Positions 26,198 to 33,920 of a DNA stretch of 64,000 nucleotides are shown one piece after another. The DNA is from Deinococcus metallilatus (GTDB taxonomy: Bacteria > Deinococcota > Deinococci > Deinococcales > Deinococcaceae). The stretch covers positions 232,501 to 296,500 of the forward strand of contig NZ_CP038510.1 of the NCBI RefSeq assembly GCF_004758605.1, given 5' to 3'. Numbering within the stretch: position 1 is the first letter of the stretch; each line of letters starts with the position of its first letter. The position numbers were made by a program, and so were the translations under genes. The notes under the pieces were generated by a model that was not told the DNA's origin, did not search any database, and worked only from the letters and a program-made list of their open reading frames with translations.

Positions 26198-27150
26198 GCA
26201 ACGTCGAACGCAGCATCCTCGAACAGTTTCCTCTGTGGCAGCAGGCCGAACCTGTCCCGCCCTACCGCTTCGGCGGGCGGCTGGTGGCCGTGGGTTGCGG
26301 CACGTCGTATTACCTCGCGCAGACGATGGCCGCGACCTTCAACCGGCAGGGGCAGGCCGCCCTGGCCGTTCCGGGTAACGAATGGGTGCGGCACCAGCAG
26401 GTTTACGTGACCCGGCAGGAGAAGGTGAGCCTGCTCGCCGTCTCGCGCAGCGGCGAGAGCACCGAGACGGTGCAGGCGCTGCGGGCCTCGCGCGAGGCGG
26501 GGTTGCATGTGGTCGGGGTGACGTGTGAGCAAAGTAGCACCCTGGCCCGCGAGGCCGACACCGTGGTCTCCACCCCCACCCACCCCGCCGAGGGCATCGT
26601 GATGACCGCCTCCGCCAGCCTGATGCTGCTGCAAGGGCTGCGGCTGGCGGGCCTCGCGGTGGACGGGAACGCCTTGGCCGCCTCCGCCGAGCAACTCCTG
26701 CACGAGTACGGCCCGCGCCTCGACGCGCTGCTCCCCGGACGGACGCACTTCGTTTTTCTGGGCGCGGCGGAACTGCACGGCCTGGCGCAGGAAGGGGCGC
26801 TGAAGTTGCAGGAGATGAGCCTGTCCTTCACCCAGGCCTATCACCCGCTGGAGTACCGCCATGGCCCGGTCAGCCTCGTGGACCAGAAAACGCTGGTCGC
26901 CTTGCTCTACCATCCCGACACCGCCGGGGAGGAGGCTCAATTGGCCCGTGAGCTTCAGGACAAGGGCGCCCGGGTGCTGGGTCTGGGCGGCCCCGGCGAC
27001 CTGAGCGTACCGCTGGAGGAGGAGGACGCGGCCCGGCGCGGCCTGACGGTGTTGCCGCTCCTCCAGTGGTTCGGGCAGCGGGTGGCCCGCAGCAAGGGCA
27101 TCGACTCCGAGCAACCTCGCCACCTCACCAAGGTGGTGAGCCTCGCGTGA
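26173..27150 (+). CDS. SIS-domain sugar-phosphate isomerase (AgaS/GlmS-like)
   Basis: 325 residues with two SIS domains. Motifs are VAVGCGTSYYLAQ, AVSRSGESTETVQAL (phosphosugar loop), FLGAAELHGLAQEGALKLQE and the EYRHGP signature of the GlmS isomerase domain, and it ends RHLTKVVSLA. There is no glutaminase domain, so it should work as an aminohexose-phosphate isomerase/deaminase rather than make glucosamine-6-P. ATG 26173 has GAGGAGA just upstream; a downstream ATG at 26194 would overlap the kinase stop (ATGA) but has no ribosome binding site. Confidence 0.88.
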   Translation: MSHNISPMSNVERSILEQFPLWQQAEPVPPYRFGGRLVAVGCGTSYYLAQTMAATFNRQGQAALAVPGNEWVRHQQVYVTRQEKVSLLAVSRSGESTETVQALRASREAGLHVVGVTCEQSSTLAREADTVVSTPTHPAEGIVMTASASLMLLQGLRLAGLAVDGNALAASAEQLLHEYGPRLDALLPGRTHFVFLGAAELHGLAQEGALKLQEMSLSFTQAYHPLEYRHGPVSLVDQKTLVALLYHPDTAGEEAQLARELQDKGARVLGLGGPGDLSVPLEEEDAARRGLTVLPLLQWFGQRVARSKGIDSEQPRHLTKVVSLA

Positions 27151-27974
27151 CGATCACTGCTCCGGCCCTCGACCTGCTGAGGGCCGCCCGGCGTGAGGGC
27201 TATGCCCTGGCCGCCCTGAACGCGGTGAACATGGAAACTGCGCAGGCCGCCGTACGCGCGGCGGAGGCGGAGGGCGCCCCGGTCATCCTCCAGTTCTCGC
27301 AGAACGCCGCACGGTACGCGGGCCTGCCCATGCTGGCGGCCCTGGGGCGGGAACTGCGGGCCTGCGCCGCCGTGCCAGTCATCCTGCATTTCGATCACGC
27401 CGAGTCGCCGGACGTGGCCTGGCAGGCGGTGGAGGCGGGTTTCGACGGGGTGATGCTGGAGAGTGACGACCCGGCGGTCCTGGCCCCCCTCGCGGAGCGG
27501 CTGCACGCGGCGGGCGCCTACCTCGAAGCGGAGTACGAGGTCACCGAGAAAGGGGAGAGGCAGGCCACGCAGCATCAAGACCTGGCCCAACTCGCCCAGT
27601 TCGCCCGCGACAGCCGCTGCGACCTGCTGGCGGTGGCGCTCGGCAGCGTCCACAAGCAGGCGCAGAAGACCACCCGCCTCGACCTCGAACGCCTTGAGGC
27701 CATCGCCGCGCAGACGCCGCTGCCGCTGGTGCTGCACGGGGCGAGCGGCGTGGTCGAGGCTGACCTTGAGGTGGCGGCCCGCTGCGGCCTGAGCAAGGTC
27801 AACGTGGCGACTGAACTCACCACCGCGTTCAGCGAGGCGGCCCTGGAGGTCTTCCAGACGGGCGCCCGCGATCCTCGCCGTGCCCTGGGCGCGGGCCGCG
27901 AGGCATACCAGGCGCGGGCGCGGGCGGTGATCCGGCTGCTGGGGGCGAGCGGGAAGGCCAGGGCGCTGCGGTAG
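27147..27974 (+). CDS. Class II ketose-bisphosphate aldolase (GatY/KbaY-like)
   Basis: 275-residue zinc aldolase cleaving tagatose- or fructose-1,6-bisphosphate. Visible are ALAALNAVNMETAQAAV at the start, the ligand His and Asp in VILHFDHAESPDV, GFDGVMLES, LEAEYEV, LLAVALGSVHK, LVLHGASGV (zinc His) and SKVNVATEL. The GTG start at 27147 overlaps the isomerase stop (GTGA). It completes a kinase-isomerase-kinase-aldolase set with the adjacent genes. Confidence 0.9.
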   Translation: MTITAPALDLLRAARREGYALAALNAVNMETAQAAVRAAEAEGAPVILQFSQNAARYAGLPMLAALGRELRACAAVPVILHFDHAESPDVAWQAVEAGFDGVMLESDDPAVLAPLAERLHAAGAYLEAEYEVTEKGERQATQHQDLAQLAQFARDSRCDLLAVALGSVHKQAQKTTRLDLERLEAIAAQTPLPLVLHGASGVVEADLEVAARCGLSKVNVATELTTAFSEAALEVFQTGARDPRRALGAGREAYQARARAVIRLLGASGKARALR

Positions 27975-28009
27975 GGTCGGTCAGGCGGTGGGGCGTGAAC
28001 CTGGCCGGG

Positions 28010-29770
28010 TCAACCCCCCCTGGCCGTCTCCTGGACCCGGCCCAGGTCCGGTTCTGACCGGAACTCGGGCACGTCCCCCGCCGCTTCCTCCTCCAGCACG
28101 ACCAGCTCGTTGCGTCCGCCCCGCAGGACAGGCCCCGGCACGTACAGCGTCCGGGTCGGGCCGACCTCCCAGTACCGGCCCAGGTGAAAGCCGTTCACCC
28201 ACGCCGTCCCCTTGTGCCAGCCGGGCAGGGCGAGGAAGGTGTCGCCCGGTGCGGACACCTCGAACCCGAAGCGGTGAAAGGCCGGGCCGTTCACTCCGTC
28301 CTCCCGCCAGTCCAGCTCCGGCAGGGGGGCCAGCGGCAGGGGGAAATGCTCCCAGCCGTGCAGGTGGATGTACCCCAGCCGCACCGCGCCGAGCAGCCCC
28401 TTGCGGTCATGCAGCTCCGGGCCGTAGTTCACCCGCCCCAGGTTCTCGGCCAGAATCTCCAGCTCGAACTCTGCTGCGGTCAGCGTCACGGGGAGCGTCT
28501 TTGGCCCGTCGCGTTCCACCGTGCCCACCCGCTCGCCATTTAGGAAGACCAGGGCACGGTCATGCACCGCGGGAAAATGCAGGGTAGCCTCGCCGGGCAC
28601 ATGCCGGAAGCGGCCCCGGTACAGCAGGTAGCCGTAAGCCTGGCCGAGTTCCTCCATGCCGAGGGGCTGGGGCGCGGTGAGGCCACGTTCCGGCAGGGCG
28701 TCCCACAGGGGTGCCCGCCCCGCCGCACGCACGCCGCCGATGCTCGCCCGCCATACCGGAAACTCGGGCAGCGGCGGGAGGGCTTCATAGCGCCCGATGA
28801 CCTCGCGCAGCGCGTGGTACTTGGGCGTGAGGTCGCCCGCCTCGCTGATGGGCGCGTCGTAGTCGTAGCTGGTGACGGTGGGCTGGTAGGTGCCGTCCGG
28901 GGCCGTGTTCGCGCCCGCCATGAAGCCGAAGTTGGTGCCGCCGTGCAGCATGTAGAGGTTGACATGCCCTCCCAGCCGCAGGATGTCGTCGAGTGTGCGG
29001 GCCGCGTCGGCGGCGGCGCGGACATGGTGGGCTTCCGTCCAGTGGTCGAACCAGCCGTTCCAGAACTCCAGGCATACCCGCGGCCCCTGCGCCTGATGCT
29101 GCGCCAGCACACCGAAAGCTTTGGGCGCGTCCGAGCCGAAATTGACCGTCTTCAGGACGCCGGGCAGCGTGCCGTGCGTGAGCATCGGGGCGCAGGGGCC
29201 GTCGCTGGTGAAGAGGGGAACGTCGATGCCGCCCTGCCGCAACAACTCGGCCAGCGCGCGCAGGTAAGCCTGATCGCTGCCGTAACTGCCGTACTCGTTC
29301 TCCACCTGCATCATCAGCACGGGGCCGCCGCGCGTGATTTGCAGCGGGGCCAGCCGGGGGAGCAGCGCCCCGAAAAACCGCTCCACGGCCCGCAGGAAGG
29401 CCGGGTGCGAGGTTCGCAGCCGCATGTCCCCCTCGCGCAGCAGCCAGGCGGGCAGGCCGCCGAACTCCCACTCGGCGCAGATGTACGGTCCGGGGCGGAC
29501 CAGCACGGCCAACCCCTGACGCTCGGCCTCGCGGATGAACGCCACGAGGTCCGCCTGTCCCGCGAAGTCAAACTCGCCGGGCCGGGGTTCGTGCAGGTTC
29601 CACGCCACGTAGGTTTCCACCGTGTTGAGGCCCAGCGCGCGGGCCTTGGCGAGCCGGTCCGCCCACTGCGCCGGGTGGACGCGGAAGTAATGGATCGCCC
29701 CGCTAAGGAGGCGAAACGCCTGGCCGTGCAGAAAAAAGCCGTCGGGCCGGACGTCGAAGGGGGGCGTCAC
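28010..29770 (-). CDS. Beta-galactosidase, GH35
   Basis: 586-residue retaining GH35 enzyme. The N-terminal barrel has LLSGAIHYFRVHPAQW, GLNTVETYVAWNLHEP, GPYICAEWEFGGLPAWLL, the acid/base Glu in QVENEYGSYG and the nucleophile Glu in CLEFWNGWFDHW, then NLYMLHGGTNFGFM. Beta-sandwich jelly-roll domains follow, ending with WVNGFHLGRYWEVGP. There is no signal peptide, so it cleaves imported galactosides in the cytoplasm. It is the last gene of the leftward binding protein-permease-DeoR-Gfo operon (67 bp after Gfo/Idh) and converges on the aldolase gene with a 35-bp gap. Confidence 0.95.
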   Translation of the reverse strand: MTPPFDVRPDGFFLHGQAFRLLSGAIHYFRVHPAQWADRLAKARALGLNTVETYVAWNLHEPRPGEFDFAGQADLVAFIREAERQGLAVLVRPGPYICAEWEFGGLPAWLLREGDMRLRTSHPAFLRAVERFFGALLPRLAPLQITRGGPVLMMQVENEYGSYGSDQAYLRALAELLRQGGIDVPLFTSDGPCAPMLTHGTLPGVLKTVNFGSDAPKAFGVLAQHQAQGPRVCLEFWNGWFDHWTEAHHVRAAADAARTLDDILRLGGHVNLYMLHGGTNFGFMAGANTAPDGTYQPTVTSYDYDAPISEAGDLTPKYHALREVIGRYEALPPLPEFPVWRASIGGVRAAGRAPLWDALPERGLTAPQPLGMEELGQAYGYLLYRGRFRHVPGEATLHFPAVHDRALVFLNGERVGTVERDGPKTLPVTLTAAEFELEILAENLGRVNYGPELHDRKGLLGAVRLGYIHLHGWEHFPLPLAPLPELDWREDGVNGPAFHRFGFEVSAPGDTFLALPGWHKGTAWVNGFHLGRYWEVGPTRTLYVPGPVLRGGRNELVVLEEEAAGDVPEFRSEPDLGRVQETARGG

Positions 29771-29837
29771 GGGAGGTCTCCGGTGGGGATGGGGGAGGGC
29801 GTCTCGACCACGGGAGGCCCCGCGCCTGCCGCCTGGC

Positions 29838-31115
29838 TCACCGCGTTTCCATCCGCAGCACCGCGTCTTTTCGCCGCGCTTCCTCCGCCCGGAAGGTGAT
29901 CAGGTGGGATTCGAGCGTCGCGTCCGGCCCCGAGAGGATGTGGCTGGGGTCATTCGTCGCCAGCGCCCGGACGAAGGCCGCCATGATCCCGTCGTCGCCG
30001 CCGCCGTGCCCGGAGGTGATCGCGCCGTCGGAGGCGACCTGGGTATCGATCACCTCGGTCTGCCCGGTCAGGAAGTCGAAGACGTGGATGCAGCGGCTGT
30101 CCCCGTAGATTTCCCCCCGCGTGCCGAAGATGCGCGTCTCCCGCCCCCTGCCGCGGTTGAAGGCGGTCATGGTGAAGCTGGCCGTCGCGCCGCTGCGGAA
30201 GCGCAGGTTCACCACCTGATGGTCCACCACGTCGTTGTCGCAGGCGTAGACGCAGCGGCCATACGGCCCGGTTTCCAGGGCGCGCAGGACCCCCTCGCGG
30301 GTGGGGTCGTTCGTGATGACCTCCACCGGCCAGCCGGTCTTGCCCTGCTCCACCAGGCCCAGGTAGTAGCGGGGGGCGGAGTAGGGGCAGCTTTCCTCCA
30401 CCTCGGGCGGGCAGGTCAGGCAGCGGTCGGAAGCCCCCGGCGGCTGGTTCTCGCGCCGGAAGTGCAGCAGGCCGCCGAAGGAGCTGACGGCCTCGCACGG
30501 CTCGCCCATCACGTAGCTCAGCCAGTCGAGGTCGTGGCAGGACTTGGCGAGCAGCATGAAACTGCTCTCCTCCTCGTTCCGCCAGTTGCCGCGCACGAAG
30601 GAGTGCGCCTGATGGGTGTGGCCCACCGGTTCGAGATGTTCCACGCTGACGATCTGCCCGATGCGCCCGCTTCGCAGCACCCGCTGCAAGGCCTGGGTGT
30701 ACGGGGTGTAGCGCAGCACGTGGCAGACCGCCAGCATCACGCCCGCCGCCTTCACCGCGTCCACGATCTGCACGCACTCCGCGGCGCTGGGCGCCATCGG
30801 CTTTTCCAGCAGCAGGTGGTAGCCGAGTCCGGAGAGCGCCACCGCCGGTTCCACGTGCTGCTCGTCCTGCGTGGCGATGATCACGCCGTCGGCCAGCCGG
30901 GGGTGCCTCAGCAGCTCGCGCCAGTCGGACCAGACGCGCTCCGGCGGCAGGCCGTGTTCGGCGGCGAGCTGCGTCCGCTGAAACTCGCGCGGCTCGGCCA
31001 CGCCCACGATCCGCACGTCCTGCGGGTGCTGGAGGGCGTACTTCGCGTAGGCGTGGCCTCGGTTGCCAGCGCCCACCACGATCAGGCGCACGGGGTCGGG
31101 TTGGGGGACAGTCAT
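29838..31115 (-). CDS. Gfo/Idh/MocA-family oxidoreductase
   Basis: 425-residue NAD(P)-dependent sugar oxidoreductase: Rossmann loop VVGAGNRGHAYAKYA, LLLEKPMAPS (EKP motif), AVCHVLRYTPYTQAL and a conserved SCHDLDWLSY. A cysteine cluster, DRCLTCPPEVEESCPYSAP, marks a large subgroup found beside glycosidases and ABC importers; it may be structural. Some members are NAD-dependent glycosidases (GH109-like), so glycan cleavage as well as sugar oxidation is possible. Its start overlaps the DeoR stop (ATGA). Confidence 0.88.
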   Translation of the reverse strand: MTVPQPDPVRLIVVGAGNRGHAYAKYALQHPQDVRIVGVAEPREFQRTQLAAEHGLPPERVWSDWRELLRHPRLADGVIIATQDEQHVEPAVALSGLGYHLLLEKPMAPSAAECVQIVDAVKAAGVMLAVCHVLRYTPYTQALQRVLRSGRIGQIVSVEHLEPVGHTHQAHSFVRGNWRNEEESSFMLLAKSCHDLDWLSYVMGEPCEAVSSFGGLLHFRRENQPPGASDRCLTCPPEVEESCPYSAPRYYLGLVEQGKTGWPVEVITNDPTREGVLRALETGPYGRCVYACDNDVVDHQVVNLRFRSGATASFTMTAFNRGRGRETRIFGTRGEIYGDSRCIHVFDFLTGQTEVIDTQVASDGAITSGHGGGDDGIMAAFVRALATNDPSHILSGPDATLESHLITFRAEEARRKDAVLRMETR

Positions 31116-31912
31116 GCGGTTCCTTTCTCAGAGGTGGTCGCCTGCTTGTCGTCACCGTGCAGCAGGGGCACCTTCTCGACGTGCAGGCCCGCCTGCGCCA
31201 GCCGGGCCGTCCATTCCTCGCTGAGGCCCTCGTCGGTGATGAAACGCTCCACCTCGTGCAGTTGGGCGAAGCGGGCGAAGGTCTTGCAGCCCACCTTGCG
31301 GTGGTCGGCCAGCACCACCACCCGCGCGGCCACCTGGGTGATCGCCCGCGCCGCCACCGCCTCCGGGTCGTCGCGCATGCTGAAGCCGAAGTCCGGCGTC
31401 AGGCCGCTGCACCCCACAAAGGCCATGTCCACCCGGTACTCGCTGAGGCTGCGGCCCACCAGATCGCCCACCAGTTCGTAGCTGGCGTTGTTCAGCTCGC
31501 CGCCCGTCAGCACCACCCGCGTGTGGGGCGTGCTGCGGAGTTCCAGGGCCACGTTCAGCGCGTTGGTCAGCACCTTGATGCGCTGCCCCCGCAAGCGGCG
31601 GGCCAGTTCGGTGCAGGTCGAGCCGCCCGAGATGGCGATGGTCATCCCCGGCCCCACCAGGGCGGCGGCGGCGGCGGCGATGGCGCGTTTGACCGCCTCG
31701 CCCTGAAAGGCCTCCTCGGTGTACACCACGGGAATCGCCACCCGCGCCCCGCCCCAGGTGCGCTCGATCAGTTTGCGCCGCTCCAGCGCGTCCAGGTCGC
31801 GCCGCACGGTGGTCACCGACACGCCGAAGCGTGCGGCCAGCGTCTCCACCGACGTCTCGCCGGTCTCCCCGATGAACCGGAAAAGCTGATCCTGCCGCTG
31901 AACACTCTTCAC
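31112..31912 (-). CDS. DeoR-family transcriptional regulator
   Basis: 266 residues. The N-terminal DeoR helix-turn-helix reads TSVETLAARFGVSVTTVRRDLDALE (shortened: ETLAARFGVSVTTVRRDL) and the C-terminal sugar-phosphate sensor domain has TIAISGGSTCTELARRL, VLTNALNVALEL, VLTGGELNNASYELVG and VVLADHRKVG. GTG start at 31912 overlaps the permease stop (GTGA), so it sits inside the operon it presumably controls. The effector is probably a sugar phosphate formed from the imported oligosaccharide. Confidence 0.92.
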   Translation of the reverse strand: MKSVQRQDQLFRFIGETGETSVETLAARFGVSVTTVRRDLDALERRKLIERTWGGARVAIPVVYTEEAFQGEAVKRAIAAAAAALVGPGMTIAISGGSTCTELARRLRGQRIKVLTNALNVALELRSTPHTRVVLTGGELNNASYELVGDLVGRSLSEYRVDMAFVGCSGLTPDFGFSMRDDPEAVAARAITQVAARVVVLADHRKVGCKTFARFAQLHEVERFITDEGLSEEWTARLAQAGLHVEKVPLLHGDDKQATTSEKGTA

Positions 31913-32826
31913 GACTGCCCCCGTGGGTCGGCGGCCTCGCGCAGCGCGTCACTCAGCAGGTTCCAGGCCACGCCGAACAGGAGGATGGTCACGCCGGGAT
32001 ACACATAGGTGTACCACTGCTGGCCTTCCGTGACCCAGTTGCGCGACAGGTTGATGAGCTGGCCCCAGTCGGGAAAGCCGTTCGGCACGCCCAGCCCCAG
32101 GAAGCTCAGCGTGGCGAAGCTCAGCACCACCGTGCCGATATTCAGGCTGACCTGCGCCAGCAGGCTGGTCAGGCTGTTGGGCAGCACGTGCCGCAGGATC
32201 AAGCGGCGGTTGTTCGCGCCCAGGGACCGGGCCGCGTCCACGTATTCGAGTTCGCGGACCTTCAGGATTTCCCCGCGGATCAGCCGCGCGTACCCCGCCC
32301 ACCCCAGCAGTGCCGTGGCGATGATCAGGCTGGTCACGTTGCGCCCCAGCGCCACCACCAGGGTGATGAGGAGGATCAGGTCCGGGAAGGCGTACACCAC
32401 GTCGGTGAAGCGCATCAGCAGCGTGTCGATCCAGCCCCGGTAGAAGCCTGCCAGCGTGCCCACCAGCGCCCCCACCACCAGGCTGATCGTCACCACGATG
32501 CCGCTCACGATAAAGGCGGTGCGCGTGCCCCACACCAAACCGAACAGGATGTCGTACCCGTCTTGCGCGAGCCCGAGCGGATGCTGGCTACTCGGCGGCT
32601 GCGGAATGGGCGAGAAGCCGTCCTGCGCCATGCGGTTGGGAATGCCGAAGGACGAGCCGTATGAGTTGGGCGGCACCGGCGCGATCACGGGCGCGAGGAG
32701 CGCCACCAGGATGAAGACCAGCACCAGCGTCAGCCCCAGCAGGCCCAGCTTGTTCCTCAGAAAACGCCGCAGAATGCGGTTCTCGCGCCAACCGGAGCGG
32801 GCGCCGCGTGACAGGGTCGTGATCAT
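31909..32826 (-). CDS. Peptide/oligosaccharide ABC importer permease, DppC-like
   Basis: 305-residue membrane protein with the DppC/OppC layout: a first membrane segment, a periplasmic loop ending in HPLGLAQDGYDILFGLVWG and the EAA loop REILKVRELEYVDAARSLGA then RHVLPNSL. ATG 32826 overlaps the DppB-like stop. An upstream start in the same frame would reach into that gene. Carbohydrate neighbours (GH35, Gfo/Idh, DeoR) indicate an oligosaccharide rather than a peptide. Confidence 0.92.
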   Translation of the reverse strand: MITTLSRGARSGWRENRILRRFLRNKLGLLGLTLVLVFILVALLAPVIAPVPPNSYGSSFGIPNRMAQDGFSPIPQPPSSQHPLGLAQDGYDILFGLVWGTRTAFIVSGIVVTISLVVGALVGTLAGFYRGWIDTLLMRFTDVVYAFPDLILLITLVVALGRNVTSLIIATALLGWAGYARLIRGEILKVRELEYVDAARSLGANNRRLILRHVLPNSLTSLLAQVSLNIGTVVLSFATLSFLGLGVPNGFPDWGQLINLSRNWVTEGQQWYTYVYPGVTILLFGVAWNLLSDALREAADPRGQS

Positions 32827-33839
32827 GAGTAGCTCACCCTCGGGTCGATGACGGCATACAGGAGGTCCACGATCAGGTTGACGACGGCGATCACGGTGGC
32901 CGAGAACAGGGCGAAGCCCACCACCGCTGCCGTGTCGCTCACCGTGGCGGCCTTGGTGACCCACAGGCCGACGCCGGGGTAGTTAAAGACAGTTTCCGCG
33001 ATGGTCGCGCCGCTCAGCAGACCGAACAGCAGCCCACCAATCCAGGTCACGACGGGAATCATCACGTTCCGCAGCACGTGCTTGCGCAGGATCAGGGTTT
33101 CCGGCAACCCTTTGGCCCGCGCGGTCCGCACGTAATCCTGCCGCACCTGCTCGATCACGTTGGCGCGCACGATCTGGACCAGGCCGCCGCAAGCCACGAT
33201 GGTGATGGTGAGGACTGGCCCCATCAGGTGCCGCAGCAGGTCACCCACAACCTCCCACTGCCCCCTGAGGATGGCGGGCAGCAGCAGGAACCCGTTGACC
33301 GAGGGGATGCCCTCGGTGATCGCCAGCAGGTTGTCGATGCGGCCCGGCGGCCACCAGCGCAGCTTGCCGTAGAAGTAGGCCAGGATGAAGATCGCCAGCA
33401 CGAAGGTGGGCAGCGTCCAGGTGACCACGCTGTACAGCCGGATCGCCTGATCAACCCAGGTGCCCCGCCGCGCTCCGGCGATCAGCCCCAGCCCCACCCC
33501 CAGGATCACGGTACACACGAAGGTGAGCAGCGCCAGCTCGATGGTCGCGGGGAGCCGCGTCTGCATGGCCTGAAGCACGGGCTCACTCACCGAGCCGCTC
33601 CAGCCCAGGTTGCCCCGGAACACCTGTCCCAGCCAGGCGAAATACTGCGTGAAGACGTCCCGGTCGAGGCCGTACTGCTGGATCAGGGCGGGCAGGGCGC
33701 CCATCTGCTTGTCGTTCTGGATGTAGGCGCTCGCCCGCACGGCGGGGGGGAGAAACTGCATCACGGCGAAGATCAGAAAGCTGATGCCCAGCAGCACGAG
33801 CGGCAGTTGCAGCAACCGGCGGAGAATGTAGTTCAGCAT
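32823..33839 (-). CDS. Peptide/oligosaccharide ABC importer permease, DppB-like
   Basis: 338 residues with the DppB features LNYILRRLLQLPLVLLGISFLIF, GNLGWSGSVSEPVLQ in the periplasmic loop and the EAA loop QVRQDYVRTARAKGLPETLI then RKHVLRNVMIP. It follows the binding-protein gene after an 81-bp gap holding two inverted repeats and overlaps the DppC-like gene by 4 nt. Confidence 0.92.
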   Translation of the reverse strand: MLNYILRRLLQLPLVLLGISFLIFAVMQFLPPAVRASAYIQNDKQMGALPALIQQYGLDRDVFTQYFAWLGQVFRGNLGWSGSVSEPVLQAMQTRLPATIELALLTFVCTVILGVGLGLIAGARRGTWVDQAIRLYSVVTWTLPTFVLAIFILAYFYGKLRWWPPGRIDNLLAITEGIPSVNGFLLLPAILRGQWEVVGDLLRHLMGPVLTITIVACGGLVQIVRANVIEQVRQDYVRTARAKGLPETLILRKHVLRNVMIPVVTWIGGLLFGLLSGATIAETVFNYPGVGLWVTKAATVSDTAAVVGFALFSATVIAVVNLIVDLLYAVIDPRVSYS

Positions 33840-33850
33840 GGGACCTCCTT

Positions 33851-33913
33851 CCGGCGGGCCACCGGAACTTCAGCCGCCCGCCGGGGCGCCTGGCCCGCAT
33901 GCAGGCGGCTGAA
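33851..33913 (-). promoter_or_regulatory. Paired intercistronic hairpins between binding protein and permease
   Basis: Two perfect inverted repeats fill the gap: TTCAGCCGCC (33869-33878) with GGCGGCTGAA (33904-33913), and CCGGCGGGC (33851-33859) with GCCCGCCGG (33876-33884). They share 33876-33878. Such structures commonly protect the abundant binding-protein message and reduce read-through to permeases. Confidence 0.6.
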
Positions 33914-33920
33914 CCGGGAT

